A DNA stretch of 64,000 bases, taken from assembly GCA_001632425.1 (NCBI GenBank), contig KV425586.1, positions 213,254 to 277,253 on the forward strand, given 5' to 3'. Each line of letters opens with the position of its first letter. Position 1 is the first letter of the stretch. Of this stretch, positions 22,170-32,910 are shown piece by piece. The notes under the pieces were generated by a model. The model was given only the letters and a program-made list of their open reading frames with translations. It was not told the origin of the DNA and ran no database searches. This DNA is from Neolentinus lepideus HHB14362 ss-1 (lineage: Eukaryota > Basidiomycota > Agaricomycetes > Gloeophyllales > Gloeophyllaceae). Position numbers and translations under genes: made by a program.

Positions 22170-22500
22170 CGTATCAGTGAAAGGCGCAGAGGCTGTGTCG
22201 TCGATCCTGATTGAAGTTTTGCGTGACGAATCAATCAATCACGTGCGAGTGTTTTCAGCCTCCAGTTGCTCACGGCCACGGACTGCGTTGCAGGAGCTGA
22301 GGTATGTAATGTCTGTTATTGGTTTCAACTTTATGGGAGGCATCTCAGTTCGATTGACAGAATCCAATATTCCGGTCACACAATATTCTCTGGCACACAC
22401 GCAAATTGCACATTCGGGTAACACGGCTTTACGGGTTTCGCGGCTAGCGAGATCGAAGTCCAGGACAAGAGCTTTGGGTGGCTGTGGCTGGTACTAAACT

Positions 22501-22840
22501 TTGCTCGCACCGGCACTAGGTACCATTCTCTATTGAACTCAATTCTGACACTTAGCTTCGTTTGTAAAACCATGAAAAAGCTTAGTTCTAACCAATCCTA
22601 TACGTGTAGACTGTCGTCGTCTGAATGGTGAGTATAACAACTGTTAGAGCGTCATTATTAGTTAAACTGCATCTGAAAATTTGCTAGCATCAGCGCGTAC
22701 CATTCTCAACTCTAACACTTAGCTTCGTTAGTATAACCATACAACAGCATATCAAGCCAAACTATCGACCCAACTCGAGGTTGTCTGAATGGTGAGTATA
22801 ACAACTTCGAAGCGTCACGATTAGTCAACCTGCACCTGTG
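22501..22840. repeat. Two direct repeats of about 160-180 bp
   Basis: Copy 1 is about 22,501-22,660 and copy 2 about 22,681-22,840. They share ttgct(c/a)gca, taccattctc, acacttagcttcgtt, ataaccat or close variants, and the identical string gtctgaatggtgagtataac (22,619 and 22,783). The spacing changes from 180 to 164 bp because copy 1 has an extra segment. No coding potential. This is a diverged tandem duplication. Confidence 0.7.
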
Positions 22841-23194
22841 CGATATTGAAGACGAGTGATGAGTAACAGGATTTCTCGTTACTTCTCCGCATGTTGGGCG
22901 GCGCGCCTTACGTCAAGGTCAAAAGCCGTGTCAAATGCAATGACTCACGGACAACCTTTCAAGCACCCCTTCTACGCCCCGCACCTAAATGCGCCCCGAC
23001 ACCTCGAAGATCACACCAGAAGAGAAAATTAAAAACGAGGGTGTGCTCGATAATTCAAACACTTAAAACGAATCCTACTCTATTCTGTCCGCATGCGTAT
23101 AGATAACAATTCCTCAACGTGCACGCCTCCAGCTCCCATTGTCACCTCACTCCGTCATTTTGCACAGCACCTCACTCCGCCATCGTCTTACACA

Positions 23195-24070
23195 ACACCT
23201 CCGAGTTCACCCCCTTTCTCATCGCCAAAAAATCCCGCGGGTCCCCCTCCCTCTTAATCCTCACCAGCTTTGCACAATGCTCCCACCCCTAGTACGCCGC
23301 CTGCCATTCCGCCTCGAGTATGTCCGGCTAGTTGAGGGGCTGGTCACCCAAGGGCCGTGGCGCAAATTCCTTGAGGGGCCGAACCGCGTCATACGCGGAT
23401 TGGTACAGCGAGGAGAGGGTGGAGGCGGGTGAGAGAGGTGAAAGGAGATGGGAGGAGGACGGTCAGGTCCGAGATTGAGGTGCGCCAGGCGGGGGTGATG
23501 GCGGTGTCGTCGGGGTGGACGGATGCGACGGCGCCGCCGCCGACCATGCTATTACGTGGTACAGTGTGAGCGCGTGCAAGTAACGAGGTGCGGGGGACGT
23601 ACTAAGGCACAGCGACGCTGATATCCGCTAAGACCTTCCCCATCATCTCCGCATTCCACGTCCCCGTGAGGCTGCGCGGCATCAATCACGAGCTCGGCGC
23701 CGTCATATTCGCGCCTCCCGACATCCAATTGAACCCATACCCATACTGCGAGTTCACCAAATTATCGAGGTTCCACTTCTGGAAGCTGTTGTAGACCTTG
23801 TTGATCGCCAACGACAACATTCTCACCTGGTATACGACGCGATTCGGCGAAGCACGCCTCCATCGTCGCGGTCGCAAGCGGATGGTAGGACGGGACGCCC
23901 GCCCAGCCCGCGATCTTACAGTAGTACAGCCTCAGGGACTCTTCCTGCAGCAGCACCGCCACATCTTGATCGACGTGGCCGATCGTCGGATGAAGATATT
24001 GGATCGGGGGTCTCACCCGATATGTATTGCGGGCAGTGGAGGGGACTTGGTGACCTTTCCGTTGATCCAC
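23195..24070 (-). pseudogene. FAD-linked (berberine-bridge-type) oxidoreductase, C-terminal remnant
   Basis: On the minus strand, a block V-G-G-G-A-V-A-S-V-H-P-D-D-T-A-I-T-P-A-W-R at about 23,490-23,547 is followed downstream by W-Q-A-A-Y, a stop, then K-L-V-R-I-K-R-E-G-D-P-R-D-F and K-G-V-N-S-E (23,195-23,310). These are the end-of-protein signatures of fungal BBE-like FAD oxidases. Upstream, two open pieces (23,762-24,070 and 23,686-23,877) hold L-R-L-Y-Y-C-K-I-A-G-W-A-G-V-P-S-Y and F-Q-K-W-N-L-D-N-L-V, which I cannot place with certainty in that family. Stops and frameshifts separate the blocks. Such oxidases often act in fungal metabolite pathways, so this may be a lost tailoring enzyme. 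Confidence 0.55.
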
Positions 24071-24846
24071 CCCTTACTCTGGACTGTCCAGTCACCCTGG
24101 CTCTGCAGCGACACTACCTCGTAATGTCGTCCGACTCACTGTCCGCTTTTCAAGCGGATATTGTTCGACGCTGTCAAGAACATGATGAGAGACGAGAGAA
24201 ATCAAAGCCCCACTCTAGGTGCTGCATAGTCTTCGGGAAGTATTTCGTCAAATATGACGGCCATCGACCCCTGTACCACGAATACGCGACGCAGCAGTAC
24301 ATCTACAATCACTGATAGCGCATATTCGACCGTCGGTTCCAACGTATTTCTATGGCTGGTCCAGTACCTCGATCGCTGTTAAGAGCTGAAAATCACGGTT
24401 AAATGTGTGTAACAGATCTGCGAGAGCCGTTGTCTGCCGCTCGTAAGCTTATTTTTTCGTTCTTTATACGATTCACGGCAGCTCTGCATCATATGCCCAA
24501 ACATGCAGCTTTTAAGAGATTACCAACGAAGCAAAGTGTTGGAATTCATCTCAATAGAGAATCGTTCCAGCGTAGTTCATTACTCGCCGCTGCCACTTTC
24601 GCTCGGACGTAGACCGCCTTGAAAAGGGAATTAAGCGCCGAATCATCGAGTCAAGGGCGTCACGGTCGAGGATTGATGTGATGTTGTTCGGAAATGTGGC
24701 ATCGAATGAACTGCGGTGCTTTGCTTCCGCAAATCATACGCGGGGGTAGTGCCACCGTATTAGGATTCAGTATTTATCTTATATGACGGAGATGGGTAGA
24801 GTGCTGGAGCATCCGTTCTTGTCGTCGTGCCATCTGTCCTTGAGCC

Positions 24847-26799
24847 ATGTTGTACGCCATCCTCGTCGCACTCGCGGTCCTCCTGCTCGTCTTATACAGG
24901 CGGAAGAAGAGTCCTGATAACTTGCCCACACCTCCTGGGCCGCCGTCTCTCCCTGTTATGGGAAACGTGCACTATATCCCCCAGCACGCGGCATGGATAG
25001 AATTTAATAAGATGAGAGAAAAGTACGGTGAGGCGCTCTGCAAGGGTAGGATGCTCGTCATATTGCTGAGGATACGCTAGGAGATATGCTGTATTTCCAC
25101 ACATTCGGGAGATCGATTGTTGTTCTTAACTCTGCGAGAGCTGCACATGACTTACTCGACAAGAAGAGTTCGATCTACTCCCACAGACCGTATTTCGCCA
25201 TGACACACGACGTGTAAGTATTCTGTCCCAATCTCGAACTGCAGAACACTCACCTCTTCCTCTCGACGCAGTATCGGTTGGGTAAGCTGAAGACTTTGAA
25301 ACGTTGTATCTGATGATATTGACGCTCGATTGAAGGAGTGGGCACTTCCGATTATGGATTACGGAGAGAAATTCAAACGTCATCGGAGGTATCTCGAGGA
25401 GTACTTCCGCAAGCGCCGTCTTCCCGATTATCACGCAACTCAGATGCGCGAAGTACACCGGACTCTGTACGACATGTTGGAGGACCCTGAAAACTACCAG
25501 ATCCACTTCAAACGGTACGTCTCGTATGAGGAGACCTTAATTTCGTGGAACTTTATTGCTCGTACTTGTAGATTGGCGGGTGGAATTACCATGATGATGT
25601 CCTATGGTCACGAAGTCAAATCGAAGGACGACGAGTTCATCCAGATTGCGGAGAAGGGGGTTGCTACTATCGATGCAGCGGGTGCTGTCGGCGCGCACAT
25701 TGTCGACTTCTTCCCTTGGCGTACGCACCGTCTTATCATTACGAGCGAGCTTGCTCTAATTCGTGGATTCAGTGAGACATGTCCCCGACTGGATGCCTGG
25801 TGCAGGTTTCAAGCGCCTCCCGCCTGGGACAAGTGAGGACATGCACGCGTTCGTCAACCGGCCCTTCGAGGAAGTCCTGAAAAAAATGGTCAGTCTAACC
25901 TTGCAATGCATATGCAGCTGACACCCGAAGTAGGCCGAGGGAACCGAAACCCCCTGTTATTGCACGGCTCTCCTAGAGGACACCAAGGGCGAGGACAACG
26001 ACGGCGTGCGGGACACCGCCGCCATCACCTTCGCTGCCGGCTTCGACACGACGTACTCCGCGCTCATGACCGCGCTCATCGCCATGGTACGCAACCCCGT
26101 CATCCAGGCGCGCGCGCAAGCAGAGATGGACCTGGTCGTCGGGAAGGACCGCCTGCCAACGTTCGAGGACCGCGTGCACCTCACGTACCTGCAGTGTATC
26201 GTCATGGAGGCGCTCCGGTGGGGCGCTACGACGCCCGTGGGCGTCGCGCACAGGCTCTGTGAGGACGACGTGTATGGTGGGTTCCACCTCCCCAAGGACA
26301 GCATGATCATCGCAAATGCGTACGCGATGCTGTACGACCCTAAGGTTTAACCCAATCCTGAGCATTTCGACCCCAATCGGTTCCTGGCAGGCGAGGGCCG
26401 GACACCCCAGCCTGACCCTCGCGGACCTGCATTCGGTTTCGGAAGAAGGTACGAGCTTATTGCACCTTCTGAGTTCCTTGTCTTGACTATCCAGTGTAGA
26501 GTCTGCCCTGGCAAGGATATTGCGGAGAACAATATTTGGATCTCCATCGCGTCGCTCTTCTATGCCTTCAAGGTCTCCCCCGCAGTGGACAAGAATGGAA
26601 AGGAGATCCCGATTGATAGTGCATTCGCAGAGCACTCTATCCGGTAAGTGCTTGGTATCAAGTGACGTTTCCTAGATTCTGATCGCTTTGCAGGCACCCT
26701 AAGCCGTTCAGATGCAGGATCAAGCCTAGACGCGAGAACTCGCGCGCACTAATTCAGCAGGCGGCGTGGTCGAAGGGCGTCATGTTGGGAAGCCTCTGA
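24847..26799 (+). pseudogene. Cytochrome P450-A (CYP monooxygenase) with one nonsense codon
   Basis: Nine exons: 24847-25027, 25081-25213, 25272-25281 (a 10-nt microexon), 25336-25514, 25572-25720, 25773-25888, 25934-26448, 26500-26643 and 26694-26799. All have GT-AG borders and matching phases, giving 510 codons. Visible features are an N-terminal membrane anchor with R-R-K-K, the P-P-G-P-P hinge, helix-I A-G-F-D-T-T, E-A-L-R (EXXR) and heme loop F-G-F-G-R-R-V-C-P-G. The only lesion is TAA at 26,348-26,350 (codon 395), where the left copy has TAC in V-Y-P-N-P-E. It falls before the heme cysteine, so the product would be inactive. The gene resembles the polypore P450s often annotated as O-methylsterigmatocystin-oxidoreductase-like. 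Either a very young pseudogene or a base-call error. Confidence 0.88.
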
Positions 26800-27590
26800 G
26801 ATGGAATATCAGGACTTGTCATGCTTTCTTCAGGATATTGTTGTTTTATCTTGTACCGGCTATAAATGATATGAGTAGGTACTGTCCTGCACCGGTAATA
26901 ATGAAGCATGTTCCTGAGGCATATAAATTTTTGGCTTGCTCTTGGGAATGCCCCGCGTTTGGGACTTGAGCTGGGAGCAGGATCAATAGGACTTCAGCAC
27001 CTCAATCAGATCCACGCAGCCAGACTACGAGCTCGGATCCAGGTTGACTGCATAAATGCCAGATCTGCGGAGGATTGGTACCATGCTTTGAAATTAAACG
27101 ATATTCGAATTCGACCCTTGTCTGCCAGGCCCGAGAGTCCATATCTCGGACATTGATTCCTAGTAACAATTTCTTTCTCTATGAGTAGATTGCCGCATCG
27201 TAGCAAAGAGGTTGCATAGAGAAATGATACATAGTTGACGCATTATTCATACCCCGTAAGTAGCTGAGAGCAAGACGCGTCCCATCAAGAGTTTCCCACG
27301 GTGGACTTTCTTCTTCTACACTGCACGGCCCCAAGCACCCATGAAATCAACACCGTTATACGGCCATGCGTTGGACAGGCCGCACAAGCGTTGACGGAAG
27401 GATCAGACTCCGATCAGTCCTCTAAACGCAAAATACGATGACGGTCCCTCTTTGACGCAAATCCGTCTCGGAATATAGATTCTAGTCTGGCGGGTCACCA
27501 TCTTTTGGCGTAGCAGAGGATCCGGAAATCACACACTCAATTGGAGACCTAGACTTTCGACACCTGGATATAACCCTCTGAACGCCTGTC
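26800..27590. other. Spacer between P450-A and P450-B
   Basis: No gene-like frame. It is absent from the left arm because it falls in the 2.1-kb deletion. Its right end is the promoter of P450-B. Confidence 0.5.
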
Positions 27591-27598
27591 TATTTATA
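27591..27598 (+). promoter_or_regulatory. TATA-like element of P450-B
   Basis: TATTTATA about 94 bp upstream of the start codon at 27,692, in a typical position for a fungal core promoter. Confidence 0.4.
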
Positions 27599-27691
27599 CG
27601 CAGCCGCCAGGACTTATCTCACGACTACTTCTTCCACTGCACGGTTCTCAGCTCTCCTCTAGATGTGTCTTTCCTTCCATTGCTCGCCACG

Positions 27692-29568
27692 ATGGCCTTC
27701 CAAGAACAGGCACTCATTTTTCTAGTATTTGTGTTTGGCCTCCTGGTGTATCGTTGGGCGAGTCACCGGAGACGTGCAGGCGGTCTGCCTTACCCTCCAG
27801 GTGAGCGCTGTTCAAAGGTGTTTTTCGTTGAGATTCACTAATCCTGTCGACAGGACCCAAGGGCGATCCTATCATTGGAAACCTTCGTCAGCTTCCCGAT
27901 GGCAAGAAGGAACCCGTACACATCACATACAAGAAATGGTCGAAGATCTATGGTCTGTACTTCGGTGTACAGTTTCTGGCGAGTACAAATCGTTGACGAC
28001 TCGCAGGTGACGTCTTCTCAATTGAATCTTTTGGCACCCGTGTCGTGGTCCTCAACACTGCCCATGCTACTAATGAACTCCTCGAGAAACGTGGCAATAT
28101 CTACTCTGATCGCAACCCCGGCGTCATCCGGAGACTGTTCGTAGTCCATACTTTTGACCAGGGGCTGATAACTTGATAGTTGTGCTAAATGCTCAGATCC
28201 ACCGACCACCACTTCCCAAGCATGGACTACAACGAGGAGTTCCGCACCTACCGCAAAGTCGTCAACGCCGCATTCAACCCTACCGCTGTTAAGGACTACC
28301 ACGACATCCAGGAGCAGGAGACCTACGAGTGCCTCGAGCACCTTCTGGAGTCTCCCGACCAGTGGTTCTTCCACATGCGCCGGGCTGCTGGTTCGATTAT
28401 CCTCCGTGTAACTTACGACCACAAGGTCACCTCTAACGATGACCGCCTGGTCGAGATTAACGAAGCCGCCGTCCTCAACAACCTCCGTTCTGTCACCCCC
28501 ACAGCCTTTGTCGTCAACTTTGTCCCCTGGTGTATGTGATAATGGACCTTTAGTCACGCTAGAAGCATTTCATCTCTCATTTTTTGCCCAGTACAATACA
28601 TGCCCGACTGGTTCCCTGGTACCGGCTACCGGCCCTTCGTCAAGGAGGTGCTGGACGGTCACATGCGTAACCGGAACACACCCTGGGTCGAGCTCAAGGA
28701 GCGCATGGCCAAAGGTGCCATCAAGCCCTGCTACGCTAGCAGACTTCTAGAAATGAAGGGTCAGATCACAGGTTCGGACGACGAGGAGTACATCATCAAG
28801 GGTACGTTTCCTCCTTTCGCCCCATCACGCCTCGTCCCTGATTTGACATCCGCATCATAGCCTCTGCTGGTATTTTGTACAGTGCCGCTGTCGACACGAC
28901 TCTCGGCACCATGGCTTCCTTCGTCCTCGCTATGCTCCTGTACCCCGAATGCCAAAAGAAACTCCAGGTAGAGATCGACTCCGTTGTTGGCAAAGACCGG
29001 CTCCCGACCTTTGCTGACGAGGACCGGCTCCCGTACGTTCGTTATTGTGTGCTCGAGACGCTCCGCTGGATGCCCGTCGTCCCCCTCGGTTTGTCACATG
29101 CTTCTACTCAGGACGATATCTACGAGGGCATGTTCATTCCTAAGGGTTCGATCATCGTCGCCAACCAGTGGTGCGTCCTTTACTGACAACTATCCATGAT
29201 TGGGTAGCAATGTTAATCCTAATCTGGTGTGTAGGGCTATCCTCCATGACGAGAGCATGTATCCCGAGCCGATGAAATTCTGGCCTGAGCGATGGGACGG
29301 CCGCTTCCCCCAAGCTCGTGACTCCCGTCTTTACGCCTTCGGGTTCAATCGGCGGATGTGCCCTGGCCGCCACCTTGCGTACCGCTCCGTCTTCATCATG
29401 GCTGCGAACCTCGTCTCCGCGTTCACGCTCATGCCCGACGAGAAGTCACCGCTTCCCGAGAACTTCAGCCTCAGTGCCGGCCAGACGTTCAAGTGCCAGT
29501 TTGCTGTGCGCTCCCCGGAGAAGGCAGCGCTGGTTCGGTCGACGGCGTCGACGATTGACTCGAATTAG
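27692..29568 (+). CDS. Cytochrome P450-B (CYP monooxygenase), one doubtful splice junction
   Basis: Exons are 27692-27800, 27854-27952, 28007-about 28140, 28197-28531, 28592-28801, 28861-29170 and 29235-29568, about 508-510 residues. It has an N-terminal anchor, P-P-G-P-K-G-D-P-I-I-G-N, a helix-I A-A-V-D-T-T (Ala in place of the usual Gly), E-T-L-R, and heme loop F-G-F-N-R-R-M-C-P-G-R. Junctions are clean except exon 3/4. Exon 4 needs an incoming phase of 2, but the only good donor (GTAGTC at 28,141) leaves phase 0. The homologous introns in P450-A and P450-C are phase 2. Either a weak GTTCGT donor at 28,137 is used or 2 bp were lost at the donor and the gene is broken. The start at 27,692 is in frame with the anchor; an ATG at 27,663 is not. 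Confidence 0.8.
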
Positions 29569-30480
29569 TTGGTGATGTATAAATCTGGGTTGGGACTGAC
29601 TGGATGCTTTGCTACTGATATGTTATGCTGTCACTGTAGATATGCCGTGTATTCAGCGGCGAAATATTCGTCCAGATAGATGATCTTGTGTATAGTATGA
29701 TGGATTGTTGTACCCTCCCATGTACGTGTGGAACAAACTTGCAACTATCCTGTCAATATTTGTTCGGATTGTCCATAAGAGTACCGTAACGTTGTACTTC
29801 AGCGTCAACTCCTAGACGCCAAATTAAAGCTAGCGCTCTAGATCCTATGGTCCGGATACGCAGCGAGCGCGCGCATGCATGAAATCGCCAGTCTGGCTAA
29901 ACTAAAGCCTGGATAACGAGTCAATACTTGGGCAGGACTGTCGTGTCTTCCCATGGCCCATTGCCATTGAGATTGGATTTAAAGCTTAAGGAGATTCGAG
30001 CTTGAGATAGAGGTCGCTGTATGCCGTAATTAGCCGAGAACAGGGCTTACATTCGGCCGCTCGCATCTATGTCTTTGACAACTCGATTTAGCTTTCTTAA
30101 CGGTGACGCCAAACGACCTTCAAATGAATGGATGCGATCCACCGTCTGTAATCCCAGCTGCAGGTCGCACAGCGTGATTTTGAAACATTCAAGTTGTCTC
30201 AACAATCGTGATGTAAATCGTCCTTGCCGCTCGACTTTGTCGTCCTCGCTGTTAGAAGCCTGTCGTCATAGTTTTATCAAGTGGGTAACGATGCTGGTGG
30301 AGGTGACATGCACGAGAAAGGAGTGTCGAAGGAAGGAAGCAGAGGTGTCACACACATCGTCGTCCCACTGCGTCCAAGGTGACGAGAAATTTGTATTGTT
30401 CCTAATGTCGATCAATATATACAGGAGCAGGTCATCAATTACAATCAATGCAACTTCCACGCGTAATCCCAGGATCTGAT
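29569..30480. other. Non-coding spacer shared by both arms
   Basis: Convergent 3' flanks of P450-B (+) and the F-box gene (-). It aligns over its length with 344-1,279 in the left arm. The 136-codon frame at 30,069-30,479 has a partner at 449-760, but both look like conserved non-coding DNA from the duplication, with no domain. Confidence 0.6.
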
Positions 30481-32322
30481 TCAATCTTGACTGGATTCGT
30501 CTTGCTCATCCGGGGACTCTTCATCGTCAGCGTCTGAGCCGGAATATCCATCAAGATAGTTATCGTCCTCATCTAAGCTGTCGTACTCTTCGTCGTCGTA
30601 CTCATAGCATGCACTCTCCTGGTGCTTTTCCAGCTCGGACTCATCCCATATGATGACGAGAAACAGCTTTCTGAGGAACTCGATGTCATCTTTCCAGATG
30701 TTGATTCCCTTCGTGATTGTAAGATCCTTTATTTTGTAGTCAATGCGACGCTGATAAGGGCTTATCGGCGCCTCGACTGCGTCGCTCATATTACCCTCAA
30801 ACTCGCTTCTGCGCAGGAAGGGTATCAAGATGCGGTCCAGGAAGTTGCCCTCATCGGGGTGGAGGGGGTGCGATGATTCTCGGAACCAGATGGACTCCAA
30901 CTCCAGGGATTCCAAGATTGGAAAGAGAGTAGGCCAGTACCACGATCGACCCACTTTGTCGGGAAATACGAGCCCTGTCGGAAGCGTCGATGTGCTTGAG
31001 CCAGACAAATGCAGTCTCTTGACATTTGGCATTGAGAGGTACAGTTCCCTCCAGGACATGATCACATGCTCTGTATATGTTCGCCCATCCTGGATGCTCA
31101 GATACTCGACTGGGCAGAGGACGAGACGAAAGTACTTCTTGATGAGGTCAAGGATCAGGTACTCCTCGTCGTAGCCGAAGTTGAAAGTAGCAGAGATCCC
31201 CATCGCCTGCGTGGAAACATCTGTGGACACAGCCTCCGGTGTAAGTGTCAGACGAATGCATGAAGGGCTCAGGGTGTGGATAGTACACCCGAGAAGTTCT
31301 GTTGAGGTGAGACGGTCGATGCCTCGGTCAAGGAGCTTCTTCAAGTCATGCAGACCCATAGGCACTATCTCCAGCCGCGCAAACTCAATGTTTGGGGCAT
31401 CGATGAAGGCAAGTAGCTCCGTTCTACCTGCGCCGCAAGGATTGACTTCCAGCCGACGTAGCTCTCGCAATGTTACAAGCTTCACCAGAGCAGATGCCTC
31501 AAAAGTTGGGGAGACCACTACGGCGAGTCGGAAAGACCGTAGCTTGGGCGTGCACGAAAGTAAATGGATCACTTCACCCGTTTTGAGTATCGTACCGGTG
31601 CCAGAGATGTAGAGTTCCGTCAGCGTTTGGCTCATCAGCATGCTGAATTCACAGAAGGTGAAGCCATCGCCACCCAAGCGCACATGTCTCAAAACTGGTG
31701 ACGCAAAGAGGGATAAGTCTGCCTGTCCTGCTTCACCGATGCGCTCTATGACGAGCTCTTCTAAGATCGTCGCTCTAGTCCTGTTGGGCCCGCCGATTCG
31801 CTCTAGCATCAGGGATGACATTGTCAGCTGGATCTTGCTTATGCGAGGTAATTCCCGTCGAATTAGTGACCACTTTCGTAAGTCGCTTGCTCTAGCTCGC
31901 TCGATGATCCGTTTTCTCTCTTCCTGGCCCACGTCGAATCGTAGACCCAATATTTCCCATCCCTGAGCACTGTATAGGAACTTGTCCTCGTACCACATCC
32001 CCTCATCGAGAGCATCCAACTCTGTCTTGGCCGACCAGCTCTGCTCGCCCACCAGTGATCCGCGGATCGTCAATGGACAACGCAGGGAACGGGATAATAC
32101 ATTCTTGAGTGCATCCGCGCTCGTGATAATCACGTCGGTCCAGCGCGTCGCACTTTCGAAGATGGCAGCGGCCCATTTTCTGCAGACCAAACCCGCTGAA
32201 TTCCACGCGTAAGGTGCAATACCGTTGTCCTTTGCCCTTCCGTCTATCGCCTCTTGGCCCATGTAAGATGCGATTTCGCCGATCAACTCGGCCGGGAAGT
32301 CGTATTGTCGTGGTACGGCCAT
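30481..32322 (-). CDS. F-box/LRR-type protein, long family (intact)
   Basis: A single exon of 613 residues. The N-terminus (7-70) reads F-P-A-E-L-I-G-E-I-A-S-Y-M, then A-G-L-V-C-R-K-W-A and R-W-T-D-V, the typical F-box spacing for Skp1 binding in an SCF E3 ubiquitin ligase. About 400 residues of irregular leucine-rich segments follow, probably the substrate-binding face. The last 60 residues are strongly acidic, ending D-E-S-S-Q-D. Its C-terminal quarter is duplicated at 2-343 in the left arm. Relatives in the window are at 10,051, 34,152 and 39,547. The target is unknown; large F-box expansions are common in wood-decay basidiomycetes. Confidence 0.9.
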   Translation of the reverse strand: MAVPRQYDFPAELIGEIASYMGQEAIDGRAKDNGIAPYAWNSAGLVCRKWAAAIFESATRWTDVIITSADALKNVLSRSLRCPLTIRGSLVGEQSWSAKTELDALDEGMWYEDKFLYSAQGWEILGLRFDVGQEERKRIIERARASDLRKWSLIRRELPRISKIQLTMSSLMLERIGGPNRTRATILEELVIERIGEAGQADLSLFASPVLRHVRLGGDGFTFCEFSMLMSQTLTELYISGTGTILKTGEVIHLLSCTPKLRSFRLAVVVSPTFEASALVKLVTLRELRRLEVNPCGAGRTELLAFIDAPNIEFARLEIVPMGLHDLKKLLDRGIDRLTSTELLGCTIHTLSPSCIRLTLTPEAVSTDVSTQAMGISATFNFGYDEEYLILDLIKKYFRLVLCPVEYLSIQDGRTYTEHVIMSWRELYLSMPNVKRLHLSGSSTSTLPTGLVFPDKVGRSWYWPTLFPILESLELESIWFRESSHPLHPDEGNFLDRILIPFLRRSEFEGNMSDAVEAPISPYQRRIDYKIKDLTITKGINIWKDDIEFLRKLFLVIIWDESELEKHQESACYEYDDEEYDSLDEDDNYLDGYSGSDADDEESPDEQDESSQD

Positions 32323-32704
32323 TGTGGTAGGAGTCGCTCGCTGTTGTGGCAGGTGGCACTCAAGGGATGTGAGTCGGTGCAGCGTACTGGTTCGCCTAAT
32401 ACAAGCTAGTGTGATTCAATGATGTAACCAAGCAGCTTAGATTGCGTGAAGGCTAAGTTAGGGCTATAGGTGGACGTTGTGGCAGAATAGACGTCCTGCG
32501 CCGGTTTGCTTATAGATATTTGCGGCGAGAAATGCTCACGCCACAGTTACCTGACCCATGGTCGGCCTATCCTCATCACAAGTAATGCAGCTTTATGTGG
32601 GGTCTTCGGATCTCGTGCCTTTCCGCCTTTCAAAATATTTTATATTATGCCCTTATTTCTTACTTGGATAAATCTGATCATGTCATTCTCCTTCCGTCGG
32701 GTCG

Positions 32705-32910
32705 AATTCAGTCATCACGAGAGGGCAACAGTCGCATCTTTCGTGACCTCCACGACTTTGCAAATAAAGTCGTCTCGTTAGACATGAGGATGCCGAGTGC
32801 AATGCAGGAGAGACTATGTGACGGAGAGAAATGACAGACGAACAGACAAGAAAGGCTTGAGCTCTTAACGTACGATGTGACAGGCACCAGACCACCCGCT
32901 TCGCCACGCC
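32705..32910 (+). pseudogene. F-box long-family fragment
   Basis: The frame reads F-A-N-K-V-V-S-L-D-M-R-M-P-S-A-M, then a TGA, then R-Q-E-R-L-E-L-L-T-Y-D-V-T. It lines up without gaps against F-S-E-K-I-V-S-L-D-V-E-M-P-S-T-M and R-L-E-R-I-R-L-W-T-Y-G-V-T in the intact gene at 34,152. The TGA replaces a tryptophan codon. Neither the F-box nor the rest of the repeat region is detectable, so it is a partial duplicate or a nearly erased gene. It sits 1.3 kb upstream of its closest relative on the same strand, suggesting tandem duplication. Confidence 0.7.

Larger units (their letters stand above)
24690..30820. repeat. Right arm of the large inverted duplication
   Basis: This is the fuller copy of the duplicated block. 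It contains P450-A (24,847-26,799), P450-B (27,692-29,568), a non-coding spacer and the C-terminal part of the F-box gene ending at 30,481. The stretch 26,525-28,605 has no counterpart in the left arm. The copied unit must continue past 30,820, because the left arm runs off the window there. Exons of the two arms are nearly identical, and introns and spacers are also clearly alignable. Confidence 0.93.

Noticed and set aside
1..30820. Composite transposon, with the inverted arms as terminal repeats
   Set aside because: The arms carry ordinary genes (P450s, F-box), have no transposase or short terminal signature, and one arm leaves the window. Segmental duplication is simpler.
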